Assembly: GCA_019749945.1 (NCBI GenBank) | Contig: JAIEPF010000021.1 | Location: 173,630-237,629, forward strand | Reading direction: 5' to 3' | DNA from: Burkholderiales bacterium | GTDB taxonomy: Bacteria > Pseudomonadota > Gammaproteobacteria > Burkholderiales > SG8-41 | Length of the DNA stretch: 64,000 nucleotides | Shown: positions 33,423-41,228 of the stretch, in pieces | Position numbering within the stretch: the stretch's first letter is position 1 | How the letters are laid out: every line of letters starts with the position of its first letter | Notes under the pieces: generated by a model | Seen by the model: the letters and a program-made list of their open reading frames with translations, nothing else | What the model was told of the DNA's origin: nothing | Databases searched by the model: none | Translations under genes and position numbers: made by a program

Positions 33423-34667
33423 TCAGCGCAGGCCGTAGGCGTCGGGGCCGCGCGCGTCCATCAGCATGTCGCGATTTACCTCGGTGATTGCATTGGCGCC
33501 AAGCATGGCCATGTCGCGATCGATTTCATCGTGCAGCAGCCGGATCGCATGGCGCACACCGGTTTCGCCGGCGACTGCCGCGGCATACAGCATCGGCCGG
33601 CCGACAAAAACGAATTTCGCGCCCAGCGCCAGCGCCTTCAGTACATCGGTGCCGCGGCGCACGCCGCTGTCCATCATCACCGTCATGTCGCCGGCTGCGG
33701 CAACGATGCCGGGCAGCACGCGCAGCGGCGAGGCTGCCGAGTCGAGCTGGCGGCCGCCGTGGTTGGAAACGATGATGCCGTCGCAGCCGTGTTCGCGTGC
33801 GATGACGGCATCGCGTTTGTCGAGGATGCCCTTGATCACCAGTTTGCCCTTCCACAACCGGCGCATCAGCGCGACATGTTCCCAGTTCAGGTGGTCGCGG
33901 TTGGCGCGTTCACGCACGGCGGTGCGTGACACCAGCGGTGTGCGTTTGCCCATGTTTTCGAAATGCGGCATGCCCTGCGTGAACCAGGTGCGCAGCGCCG
34001 TACCGATGAGCCAGCGCGGCCGCGCCAGGCATTGCAGCGCGAGCCGCAGGCTGGGGCGCAGCGGCGCGTTGTAGCCGTTGCGCACATTGTTTTCGCGGTT
34101 GGAACCGACGGGGATGTCCACGGTCAGCACCAGCGTGTCGTAACCGGCGCGGGCCACGCGCGCGACGAGTTCGGTGATCGCCTGTTCTTCGCCCGGCAGG
34201 TAGGCCTGGAACCAGCTGTGCCCGGGGGCGGCCGCGCGCACTTTTTCCAGCGGCGTCAGCGAGGCGCCGCTCAAAATCATCGGGATATTGCGCGATGCGG
34301 CGGCGGTCGCGAGTGCGAGGTCGCCCTGGAACGCGGCCAGCGAAGTGCCGCCCATCGGCGAAATGCCGAACGGCGAATCGTAGGTGCGGCCGAACAGCTG
34401 GGTCTTTTGCGAACGCTGTGACACATTGACCAGCATTCGCGGCACCAGCGCCAGGTCGTCGAATACCGAGCGGTTCCAGTTCAGCGTCACGTTGCGCTCG
34501 ACACCGCCCGAGACATAACCGTAGATCGGCCGCGGAATGTAGCGTCGCGCGGGCGTTTCGAAATCCTCCAGCGCCAGCATCAGCCGCAGCGCGGGCGGTG
34601 CAGCGGCGCTGATCAGGTGCGGCGCGGCGCGGTCGGCGGAGGACAGTGTGGTTGCGGTGTTCGACAT
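33423..34667 (-). CDS. FMN-dependent 2-hydroxyacid dehydrogenase (LldD/lactate oxidase family)
   Basis: A 414-residue flavoenzyme. It has the FMN-binding and catalytic pattern: ISPMGGTSLAAFQGDLALA, WFQAYLPGEE, LVLTVDIPVGSNRENN, LVIKGILDKRDA, IIVSNHGGRQLDSAASPL (active-site histidine), VMMDSGVRRGTDVLKAL and FVGRPMLYA. The family oxidises L-lactate, mandelate, glycolate or longer 2-hydroxyacids. It is divergent from the GNAT gene. The N-terminal Ala/Thr-rich segment before residue 35 is not conserved, so the start could be slightly later. Confidence 0.9.
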   Translation of the reverse strand: MSNTATTLSSADRAAPHLISAAAPPALRLMLALEDFETPARRYIPRPIYGYVSGGVERNVTLNWNRSVFDDLALVPRMLVNVSQRSQKTQLFGRTYDSPFGISPMGGTSLAAFQGDLALATAAASRNIPMILSGASLTPLEKVRAAAPGHSWFQAYLPGEEQAITELVARVARAGYDTLVLTVDIPVGSNRENNVRNGYNAPLRPSLRLALQCLARPRWLIGTALRTWFTQGMPHFENMGKRTPLVSRTAVRERANRDHLNWEHVALMRRLWKGKLVIKGILDKRDAVIAREHGCDGIIVSNHGGRQLDSAASPLRVLPGIVAAAGDMTVMMDSGVRRGTDVLKALALGAKFVFVGRPMLYAAAVAGETGVRHAIRLLHDEIDRDMAMLGANAITEVNRDMLMDARGPDAYGLR

Positions 34668-34820
34668 GGCGGTTCTCGCAGGGTCATATATTGAACCGCC
34701 GAGCGTAGATGAAGGGGCTTCCCCGAGTCAATTTTGATGCATGGAGTGTGGACTCGGCGCCCCGCCGGCGCTTTATGCGCATGGTGTAATCTGGGCGCAC
34801 AACTGTAACCGGGAGCGCAG

Positions 34821-35336
34821 ATGAGCATCATGGTCCGGCCTGCAAGGGCAGGCGACATGGCGCGCGTGCAGGCAATTTACGCCCATCACGTGCTGCACGG
34901 CACCGCATCGTTCGAGGAAATTCCGCCGGATCTGGCCGAGATGCAGCGCCGCCGCGACAGCGTGCTGACGGCAGGTTTGCCGTACCTGGTGGCGGAACAT
35001 GACGGCGTCGTCATCGGTTACGCCTATGCCGGGCTGTACCGCCCGCGCACGGCGTATCGCCATACTGCGGAAGATTCGGTGTACATCGCGCCTGCCGCCG
35101 CCGGACTTGGTGCGGGCCGCGCGCTGCTGGCGCGGGTGATCGCGCTGTCTGCGGCTGCCGGTTACCGCGAGCTGGTGGCGATCATCGGCGACAGCGGCAA
35201 CACGGCATCAATCGGCCTGCATCGCGCGCTGGGTTTCCGCGACGTCGGCACGCTGCGCAATGTCGGAATAAAATTCGGACGCTGGCTGGATACAGTGATC
35301 ATGCAACACACCATCACTCGCGATCCGGCGACCTGA
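34821..35336 (+). CDS. GNAT acetyltransferase, phosphinothricin/methionine sulfone type
   Basis: A 171-residue N-acetyltransferase. It shows VRPARAGDMARVQAIYAHHV, TASFEEIPPD, AYAGLYRPRTAYRHTAEDSVY and the acetyl-CoA loop GLGAGRALLARVI, followed by GDSGNTASIGLHRALGF. This matches the PAT/MnaT (YncA) branch that acetylates phosphinothricin-like or methionine-derivative amines. It converges with nothing and is eight bases upstream of a small membrane protein gene, a likely two-gene transcript. Confidence 0.9.
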   Translation: MSIMVRPARAGDMARVQAIYAHHVLHGTASFEEIPPDLAEMQRRRDSVLTAGLPYLVAEHDGVVIGYAYAGLYRPRTAYRHTAEDSVYIAPAAAGLGAGRALLARVIALSAAAGYRELVAIIGDSGNTASIGLHRALGFRDVGTLRNVGIKFGRWLDTVIMQHTITRDPAT

Positions 35337-35349
35337 AGGGGTAGTGACC

Positions 35350-35874
35350 ATGCCTGCAGCCAAGCCCGCGTTTAGCGCCGAACAGCGCGACGCCATCGTC
35401 GCCGAGTGGCGGCGTATTGCCGCCGAACCGCCGCCGCTCAATCCGCGACCCTATGGTTGCCTGACGGTGATTGTGGCGATCGCGTTGTTCGTGCTGCTGC
35501 CGCTGACGGGCATCAAGCCGCCACCACCCTGGGGCACCGTGCTGCTGGTGGTGCTCGGGCTGGCGCTGGCAGCTGGTTTGTTTGTAGGAATTTTTGTCGG
35601 CAGCGGCGTGCACGGCCGCGCAGCGTTACGCGCATCAGCGGCACTCGATGTGCTTGCCGCGGATCCGCCGTCCGATGCAGTTGCGCGGTTGAGGCATGCA
35701 GTGTCGCTGATTGCCCATGCGCAGGTCAGCGACGGCCCCACGACGGCCCGCACCATCGACATTGCCGAGGCGAAGCGGCGCCTGGGTGCGAACCTTGATT
35801 ACGTGATGGCGGTGGAGCAGGTGTTGGCCGAGGAAATCGGCGCATTGCATGTCTTCATCGACGCGGGAGGATAA
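35350..35874 (+). CDS. Small membrane protein, function unknown
   Basis: A 174-residue protein with two hydrophobic helices (about residues 40-56 and 65-85: LTVIVAIALFVLLPLTG and VLLVVLGLALAAGLFVGIFVG) flanked by Pro-rich turns, then a soluble helical C-terminus. No family was recognised. ATG 35350 is used; a GTG six bases earlier is possible. It follows the GNAT gene closely. Confidence 0.55.
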   Translation: MPAAKPAFSAEQRDAIVAEWRRIAAEPPPLNPRPYGCLTVIVAIALFVLLPLTGIKPPPPWGTVLLVVLGLALAAGLFVGIFVGSGVHGRAALRASAALDVLAADPPSDAVARLRHAVSLIAHAQVSDGPTTARTIDIAEAKRRLGANLDYVMAVEQVLAEEIGALHVFIDAGG

Positions 35875-35899
35875 GCGCCTGCCGGAGCAGCGGCCGCAA

Positions 35900-36154
35900 C
35901 TAGCGTTTTTCCGCGGCGACCCGTCCCTGGGGATTGAGGTAAATGCGGTAGCGATTTTTGTCGCTGCAGGTTGCGATGTAGTCGCGTTCGGCCTGGGTCA
36001 CGACATTCACCACCTGGCCGCAGGGCAGGCCCAGCAGCGAGATTGTTGAGGTCAGGTCCTTGGCGAGCGCGTCGTTTTCCGCCGCGATGGCCGGTGCAGC
36101 GCATGACAACAGCGCGGCCAGGAGCAATATCCGGATTTTGATTGAAGCATTCAT
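35900..36154 (-). CDS. Small exported protein, function unknown
   Basis: An 84-residue protein with a signal peptide (MNASIKIRILLLAALLSCAAPAIA) and a mature part with two cysteines (GLPCGQVVNV and IATCSDKNRY) that could form a disulfide. The segment VNVVTQAERDYIATCSDKNRYRIYLNPQGRV recurs in small periplasmic proteins of the group, but no function is known. It lies 59 bases downstream of a lipoprotein gene on the same strand. Confidence 0.6.
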   Translation of the reverse strand: MNASIKIRILLLAALLSCAAPAIAAENDALAKDLTSTISLLGLPCGQVVNVVTQAERDYIATCSDKNRYRIYLNPQGRVAAEKR

Positions 36155-36213
36155 GGTGTCGGGTTTCCTTTTGCCAGGGTCAGGGTCTTCATGAAATGAT
36201 GGTTAACAGGCCC

Positions 36214-36942
36214 TTAGAGTTTTGCAAACTTTACCGGATCGGAGAGTACGCCCCAGATGGCTTCGCGTGAACCCATGATCTCGCTCGCCAGCGCCGGGTC
36301 GCCGTTTTTCAGCACATCATTCACTTTCAGCAGCAGTTGATCATAACTCTGCCGCAGCTGCGTGAGGGCTGTCTTGCCGTCGCTTTCGTGGTAGGCCTTG
36401 AAGCGTTTCAACAGGTCGTCGACCTGGTTTTTTAATGCAATCTTGGTGAACACGCCGATGGCTTCTGTGTTTTTGAGGCGTTGTTCCAGCGCGTCCAGAT
36501 CGAGAGTCGCTGCCGCAGCCCGAGCCGGCGCAGCTGCGGGTTTCTGCGGCAGCGGTTCGCGCACCGCCGGCGCGTTTGTTTTGACCGGTGCTTTAGCCGC
36601 CGGCTTGTCGATGGTAGCGACATTGGCGGCTGGCGCCGCGCTTGCAGCAGCGACGGGCGGAGCGGTCGTGGTTTTTGGCGGCGCTGCGGCAGGTGCAATC
36701 GGTGCCACGATGGCAACCGGCACCTCCGGCATCAGCTCCGGCAGGGGAGGGAGCCGTTCGATGATCACGCTGCCGCCCGGTGTGTTGATGTTTCCCGGCG
36801 ATTGATCCGGGGCGGCGGAAGGCAGTCGTTCAACGACGACAGTGCCGCCTTGCATGGCAACGGGTGCCGGCGCCGGGCTGATGAGCGCGCAACCCGCTGC
36901 CTGCAGCAGCAGTAGGAATCCGATGATGTGCCTCAAGGTCAT
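36214..36942 (-). CDS. Pro/Ala-rich lipoprotein, function unknown
   Basis: A 242-residue lipoprotein with a lipobox (LLLLQAAGC). A low-complexity Ala/Pro/Val/Lys linker covers about residues 25-150 and includes two near-identical motifs (GGTVVVERLPS and GGSVIIERLPP). The C-terminal third is helical and soluble (LEQRLKNTEAIGVFTKIALKNQVDDLLKRF). It is likely periplasm-spanning from the membrane. ATG 36942 begins the signal peptide; longer upstream frames were rejected. It is divergent from the S4 protein gene. Confidence 0.6.
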   Translation of the reverse strand: MTLRHIIGFLLLLQAAGCALISPAPAPVAMQGGTVVVERLPSAAPDQSPGNINTPGGSVIIERLPPLPELMPEVPVAIVAPIAPAAAPPKTTTAPPVAAASAAPAANVATIDKPAAKAPVKTNAPAVREPLPQKPAAAPARAAAATLDLDALEQRLKNTEAIGVFTKIALKNQVDDLLKRFKAYHESDGKTALTQLRQSYDQLLLKVNDVLKNGDPALASEIMGSREAIWGVLSDPVKFAKL

Positions 36943-37058
36943 AAGCAGTGACTCTACGCCATGCGGGAATACCGCATCAATTCGAGTGCCGTGCCGGGTT
37001 AAGGTTCCCCGCCGCGCGGTTCCAGTATCATGTTTACCCGTCAATCGTCAGGAATCCC

Positions 37059-37277
37059 GTGGAAACCCGCCAATTTCAACTCAAGGACGAACATGTCCGG
37101 CTTTGCGATCTGCTGAAACTCGCCGGCATCGCCGGCAGCGGCGGTCAGGGCAAACACATGGTGGCTGACGGCGCGGTCACCGTCGACGGCCGGCCGGAGA
37201 GCCGCAAGACCGCAAAAATCCGCGCCGGACAGACCGTGCAATGCCACGGCGTCCAGGTCGTCGTAACGGCAAAATAA
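37059..37277 (+). CDS. Small S4-domain RNA-binding protein (YbcJ-like)
   Basis: A 72-residue S4 domain protein: LCDLLKLAGIAGSGGQGKHMVADGAVTVDG-type fold (short part: GSGGQGKHMVADGAVTVDGR) and RKTAKIRAGQTV. It resembles E. coli YbcJ, which binds RNA and is thought to act in translation or ribosome assembly. Start GTG 37059 follows a CAGGA ribosome site; an upstream extension gave a non-conserved leader. It lies 24 bases before slyX. Confidence 0.85.
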   Translation: METRQFQLKDEHVRLCDLLKLAGIAGSGGQGKHMVADGAVTVDGRPESRKTAKIRAGQTVQCHGVQVVVTAK

Positions 37278-37301
37278 GGGCGAATAAGGTCTGGAGTTGC
37301 G

Positions 37302-37499
37302 ATGGATACGCGCCTTGCCGAAATCGAAATCAAGCTGAGTTTCAGCGAAGACCTGCTCGAAGAGCTGAACCGCACGGTTGTCCGCCAGCAGCAACAGATT
37401 GCCGCGCTGGAACAGCAGCTGCGCGAGCTGCGCCTGCAGATGCAGCGCAGCCTGCCTGCGGAAGACGGCGGCGGTCATGAGATTCCGCCACATTATTGA
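37302..37499 (+). CDS. slyX: SlyX family protein
   Basis: A 65-residue coiled-coil protein. It has LAEIEIKLSFSEDLLEELNRTVVRQQQQIAALEQQLRELR-type heptads (short: SEDLLEELNRTVVRQQQQI) and ends with HEIPPHY, the typical SlyX tail. The family function is not established. It follows the S4 gene and precedes a class C esterase. Confidence 0.92.
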   Translation: MDTRLAEIEIKLSFSEDLLEELNRTVVRQQQQIAALEQQLRELRLQMQRSLPAEDGGGHEIPPHY

Positions 37500-37529
37500 C
37501 AGGATTTACAGGATGGGCAGGAAAAATCC

Positions 37530-38756
37530 ATGAACAAGCCGGAAAGATTGCAACGTCCGCCGCTGCCGGTTGCCGAGGCGCAGGCGCTGGGTTTTGCGCC
37601 GGACCGTCTGCCGCGCATTGCTGCCGCACTGCAGGCCGAGATTGCGCGCAATGCGCTGCCGGGTGCGGTGCTGATGATTGCCCGGCGCGGCAAACTGGCG
37701 TACTGCGAAACCTTTGGTCACCTTGATCCGGCGGCGCGCACTGCGATGCCGGTCGATGCGCTGTTCAGCATTGCGTCCATGACCAAACCGCTGGTTGCGG
37801 TGGGCGCGCTGATGCTCGCCGAGGAAGGGCGGCTCGCGGTCAACGAGGCTGTCGGCAGATATCTGCCGCAACTTGCGCGCATGCAGGTCAATCCGCCGCA
37901 GTGCGACGGCAGCGCCGGTTCACCGACTGTGGCCGTCAACCGCCAGATGACCATCGAAGACCTGATGCGCCATACCGCGGGTTTGAGTTACGGCCGTGGC
38001 GACAAGGCCTTGTACGCGCGTTATCCATTTTCTTCGGATGTGGCATCGACCCAATGGACGGGAAAAGAATTTCTCGACCAACTCGCCGCGCTGCCGCTGC
38101 ATTACCAGCCCGGCTCGATGTGGGAATACAGCCTGGGCCTCGACGTGCTGGGTCTGGTCATCGAAGCCGTCACCGGCATGCGGCTGGCGGAATATCTCGA
38201 TGAAAAACTGTTCCGGCCATTGCAGATGCAGGACACCGCGTTTACCGTGCCCGCAGGCCAGGTCGCGCGTTACGCCAGGGCGCTGGCGCTGGACCCGCTG
38301 ACAGAGCAGCCGCAGACGCTGCGTGACGGCACCACACCGCACAAATTCGACTGTGGCGGCGGCTGCGCGGTGTCGACCGCCGCCGATTACCTGCGTTTTG
38401 CGCAGATGCTGCTCAACGGCGGCGAACTCGACGGCGTGCGCGTGTTGTCGCGCAAAAGCGTTGAATACATGACCGGCGACCACCTCGGCCCGGAAGTCGA
38501 TTTGTCGAAGCTCAACGATTACCCGAATATCCGCGGCTACGGTTTTGGCCTGGCGGTCGCGGTGCGGCGCAGCACCGGCCGCGGCGGCATGCCGAGTTCG
38601 GCCGGTGAATTCCACTGGGCCGGTTCCACCGGCACTTATTTCTGGGTGGACCCGGCGGAGGAACTGGTGACGGTGTTCATGGCCCACGCGCCGGGCGCCA
38701 TCCGTTATTACCACCGGCAGTTGCTGCATGCTTTGGTGTTACAGGCGCTGGTCTAG
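37530..38756 (+). CDS. Class C beta-lactamase-type serine hydrolase (EstB-like)
   Basis: A 408-residue serine hydrolase of the beta-lactamase/EstB family. The catalytic S-x-x-K is S83-M-T-K86 in FSIASMTKPLVAVG; the tyrosine motif is YSLGLDVLG, and the C-terminal strand has HWAGSTGTYFWVDP in place of KTG. No signal peptide is seen, so it is probably cytoplasmic. Members hydrolyse esters or amides rather than penicillins. It starts 31 bases after slyX. Confidence 0.9.
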   Translation: MNKPERLQRPPLPVAEAQALGFAPDRLPRIAAALQAEIARNALPGAVLMIARRGKLAYCETFGHLDPAARTAMPVDALFSIASMTKPLVAVGALMLAEEGRLAVNEAVGRYLPQLARMQVNPPQCDGSAGSPTVAVNRQMTIEDLMRHTAGLSYGRGDKALYARYPFSSDVASTQWTGKEFLDQLAALPLHYQPGSMWEYSLGLDVLGLVIEAVTGMRLAEYLDEKLFRPLQMQDTAFTVPAGQVARYARALALDPLTEQPQTLRDGTTPHKFDCGGGCAVSTAADYLRFAQMLLNGGELDGVRVLSRKSVEYMTGDHLGPEVDLSKLNDYPNIRGYGFGLAVAVRRSTGRGGMPSSAGEFHWAGSTGTYFWVDPAEELVTVFMAHAPGAIRYYHRQLLHALVLQALV

Positions 38757-38840
38757 GGTGGTCGGAGGGGGGTGGAACAGGGCTCGGGCTAAGCCGTTGT
38801 TTTAATTGAAGGATGCCCCGGACAGTGAGATAATGCGGCC

Positions 38841-39227
38841 ATGAACGATTCGCAACCCCCATCCTCATCCCCTTCGCCGCGCGCGCGCATGCAGGAACTG
38901 CTCGCGATCCCTGATCGCAACCGTACTGATGCCGAGTGGGACGAGCTCAACGAGCTCGAAATAGCACTTGCTTCGGGCAATCGCCCGGGCGCGCCCGACC
39001 CGCAATCGCGCTCCATCCACCAGCGCCAGAACAGCGGCGGCGCCGGCCGCATGCAACAACCCGGTGGTGGCGGTAACCGTCCGCAAGGCCAGAACAAAGG
39101 CCCGGGCGGCGGTGGCGGCAAAAAATTCCACAAGCGGCCCGGCAAGCGCCGTGGCGGTGGCGGTGGTAATCCCGGGAATGGCGGCAATGGCAATGGCGGC
39201 GGCGGTGCTCCGCCGCAAGCGCAATAA
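38841..39227 (+). CDS. Gly/Asn-rich basic low-complexity protein
   Basis: A 128-residue protein. Residues 1-60 are polar and helical (RMQELLAIPDRNRTDAEWDELNELE); residues about 65-128 are Gly/Asn/Gln with basic clusters (GGGKKFHKRPGKRRGGGGG), similar to RNA-binding RGG-type tails. No family was recognised. The coding frame is supported by codon bias and by a plausible ATG. It precedes another small conserved protein. Confidence 0.55.
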   Translation: MNDSQPPSSSPSPRARMQELLAIPDRNRTDAEWDELNELEIALASGNRPGAPDPQSRSIHQRQNSGGAGRMQQPGGGGNRPQGQNKGPGGGGGKKFHKRPGKRRGGGGGNPGNGGNGNGGGGAPPQAQ

Positions 39228-39319
39228 CCCGCGCGCGCACAATACACGCGCAGGGCAGTCCTCGCGGCAGCTGTGCTTTGCCGGCTTTTTCCCCATCCCA
39301 ATTTCCGGAACCTCTCCCC

Positions 39320-39592
39320 ATGGCCATGAAGCCAGCTGAACTGCAAAAATACAACGCCATGAAGCTGGTGAACCGGATGAAAAACGCCGGTACCCACGGC
39401 AACCCCGGCGGTACCGTCAAACCGGTGGATCGCCGCGAACAACGCCGCTTGGACCAGGCCGCAGGCCTGGTGCCGTTTGCCGTCAAACTCAAGGGTGAAC
39501 TGATCCAGCAGATCCACGCGCTCGCCACCGAGCGCAAAACCGGCGTCAATGAAGTCGTCGCCGAGCTGCTGCAAAAAGCGCTGAAGAAATAA
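39320..39592 (+). CDS. Small conserved basic protein, function unknown
   Basis: A 90-residue protein starting MAMKPAELQKYNAMKLVNRM and continuing RREQRRLDQAAGLVPFAVKL and ELIQQIHALATERKTGVNEVVAELLQKAL. The last part reads as a ribbon-helix-helix-like or coiled helix and suggests a nucleic-acid or oligomerisation role. Similar small proteins occur in Burkholderiales; no function is known to me. It converges with the glyoxalase-fold gene. Confidence 0.6.
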   Translation: MAMKPAELQKYNAMKLVNRMKNAGTHGNPGGTVKPVDRREQRRLDQAAGLVPFAVKLKGELIQQIHALATERKTGVNEVVAELLQKALKK

Positions 39593-39605
39593 TCCCGCTG
39601 CCGCG

Positions 39606-40016
39606 TCAGGCGTGGCCTGCCGGCAGTTCCGCCAGTTCGATCAGGCAGTTCTCCGTCGCGGAGGGATCAAGGAAAGCGATGCGGCAGCCGGCATGGCCGA
39701 TGCGCGGCACCTGGTCGAGCAGCGGTATGCCCTTGGTTTTCAGTTCCGCCAGCGCCTCGTCGATGTTCTCGACTTCAAGGCAGATATGGTTCAACCCGCC
39801 CCTGCCCTCGGCGATCATCTTGCTCTGCTTGCTGTCCGGCGTCAGCCCGGCGATCAATTCCACCATCGAATCGCCGACCGGGTAGAGCGCCAGCCGTCGC
39901 GTCGCGTTGTCTTCAGTGCCGCCGAGCTTGATGCCGAAGCAGCCCTCCCACAGCTTGCGGCTCGCCTCCACATCGCGAACCACAATGCCGACATGCTCGA
40001 TGCGTTTGACTTTCAT
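39606..40016 (-). CDS. VOC/glyoxalase-fold protein, methylmalonyl-CoA epimerase-like
   Basis: A 136-residue single-domain vicinal oxygen chelate protein: RIEHVGIVVRDVEASRKLWE, VELIAGLTP, GGLNHICLEVENIDEALAELK and ENCLIELAEL. The H-E-H/E metal ligand pattern fits methylmalonyl-CoA epimerase or a related enzyme. The start at 40016 gives the usual N-terminus; the frame continues upstream but that part is antisense to the thioesterase. Neighbouring the thioesterase, it may act on acyl-CoA. Confidence 0.85.
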   Translation of the reverse strand: MKVKRIEHVGIVVRDVEASRKLWEGCFGIKLGGTEDNATRRLALYPVGDSMVELIAGLTPDSKQSKMIAEGRGGLNHICLEVENIDEALAELKTKGIPLLDQVPRIGHAGCRIAFLDPSATENCLIELAELPAGHA

Positions 40017-40160
40017 GGGCCTTCCCCCGTTGCGACTGAGGGCATGATGCCCGGGTGAATCCGCGCATACAAGTCCACCGGGCAAGTTCCATGATGCCGG
40101 GTCCGCAATGCAGGACCGCCCCGGTGTAACATGCGCGAACCTCCGCAATGCCGAACGTCC

Positions 40161-40595
40161 ATGACCGCCAATACAAAGCCCGCGCCCGCGCAGTGGCGCT
40201 CCGCCGTACCGCTCTACACCCATCTCGGTTTTGTACTGGATGCGCTGGAAGACGGGCGCTCGCAGCTGCGCCTGGCCTTCCAGCCGCAGCTCGGCAATTC
40301 GCGCGGTGAAGTCCACGGCGGCACCGTGGCGGCGATCATCGATGCCGCGATGTCGCAGGCGGTGCGTTCGCTGGTCGACCGCGAAATGGGGGTTGCGACC
40401 ATGACCATGAATCTCAATTTTCTGGCCCCGGCCAAGGGCGAGATCATCTGCAGGGGCGCGGTGATCAAACGCGGGCGCAGCATCATGTTCACCGAAGCCG
40501 AAGTGACCGGCGAAGACGGTGCGCTGGCCTGTCGCGCCAGCGCCACCTACCGCATACTGCCGAAAACCGTGTACGACAAAAAAACGCAACCCTGA
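40161..40595 (+). CDS. PaaI-type hotdog thioesterase
   Basis: A 144-residue hotdog-fold acyl-CoA thioesterase. It shows GNSRGEVHGGTVAAIIDAAMS, the HGG-x-hydrophobic-D signature of the PaaI group, and TMTMNLNFLAPAKGEIICRG. ATG 40161 is chosen; ATG 40131 is in frame and possible. It precedes the selenocysteine OsmC-like gene by 12 bases with a strong AAGGAGG, so the two should be co-translated or co-transcribed. Confidence 0.87.
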   Translation: MTANTKPAPAQWRSAVPLYTHLGFVLDALEDGRSQLRLAFQPQLGNSRGEVHGGTVAAIIDAAMSQAVRSLVDREMGVATMTMNLNFLAPAKGEIICRGAVIKRGRSIMFTEAEVTGEDGALACRASATYRILPKTVYDKKTQP

Positions 40596-40607
40596 AGGAG
40601 GCGCACC

Positions 40608-41165
40608 ATGGAAAAACCCCTCGACGGCAACCGCCTGCCGAGCACCGTCGGCGACCGCGTGATCGACAAGCCGGAACTGCCCGCGGGCGGCATCAGCAAC
40701 GAAAACGACGTCCATACCGAAGTCATTGCCGGCGAAATGCATCTGAAGCGCGGCAGGGTCGGCAAGTTCGAAGTGTTCAGCGATGAGGCGCCGCGCCTCG
40801 GTGGCACCGACAGATATCCGTCGCCGATGTCATACCTGGCGATGGCGGTGGGTTTTTGACTGCTGACCCAGGTTGCGCGGTACGCGCACATGATGAAAAT
40901 GAAAGTCAGCGACGCCAGCTGCCGCGTCGTTTTCCGCAAGCACCTCGGCGGTTCCGTGCTCAAGGGCACGGTGTTCAACCGCTGGGAAAGCGTGGACACC
41001 TTTCTCAGGCTCAACAGCGACGAGCCCGCGGAAAAACTCGCGCACCTGATCAGGAATGCCAAGGCAGGCTGTTTCGCCGAAGGCCTGATCGTGCAGCCGG
41101 TTCCGCTGCACAGTCATATCGAAGTCAACGGCAAGCCGTTTCATATTGAGGGCGTGACGGCTTGA
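40608..41165 (+). CDS. OsmC-family protein with in-frame TGA (probable selenocysteine at residue 84)
   Basis: A frame of 185 residues interrupted only by TGA at 40857-40859. Before it: FEVFSDEAPRLGGTDRYPSP and MSYLAMAVGF; after it: LLTQVARYAHMMKMKVSDAS. This is the OsmC fold, and the TGA is exactly where the first redox cysteine occurs (family: GxC/F-C-x2-T). The second cysteine is present (C155, NAKAGCFAEG). A SECIS-like hairpin begins 12 nt after the TGA. OsmC-like selenoproteins are known from metagenomes. Residues 1-83 or 92-185 alone would lack half the fold, so two separate genes are unlikely. It should be a thiol/selenol peroxidase-like protein. A GGAGG ribosome site precedes the ATG. 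Confidence 0.8.
40862..40892 (+). promoter_or_regulatory. Candidate bacterial SECIS element
   Basis: Right after the TGA a hairpin can form: C69-G92, A70-U91, a G71/A90 mismatch, G72-C89, a bulged U73, then U74-A88, G75-C87, C76-G86, G77-C85, C78-G84 (numbers are 408xx) and an apical loop GGUAC at 40879-40883. E. coli fdhF SECIS has the same GGUUGC stem start, a bulged U and a loop that begins GGU, at 18 nt after UGA; here the loop begins 19 nt after. Assessed by hand, not folded by software. An outer GCUGAC/GUCAGC pair (40862-40867 with 40905-40910) could extend it. Confidence 0.72.
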
Positions 41166-41228
41166 CGGTTCATCACAACAAAATCCGCAACTGCTGCAAC
41201 AGCGGATATCTTTATTGCAGGAGCATGC

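Noticed and set aside
33231..33929. 232-residue plus-strand frame starting in the 33-kb intergenic region
   Set aside because: Most of it is antisense to the FMN dehydrogenase; composition and lack of motifs indicate a shadow frame.
39606..40742. Long minus-strand extension of the glyoxalase-fold gene
   Set aside because: The extra 242 residues are antisense to the thioesterase and OsmC-like genes and are not glyoxalase-like; ATG 40016 gives a normal single domain.
40608..40859. Stand-alone 83-residue protein ending at the TGA
   Set aside because: It stops just before the family's first catalytic residue and would lack half the fold; treated as the N-terminal part of the Sec-containing protein.
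40890..41165. Separate 91-residue gene starting at ATG 40890
   Set aside because: It begins inside the OsmC fold after the TGA, has no ribosome site, and continues the upstream frame exactly; read-through with selenocysteine explains it better.
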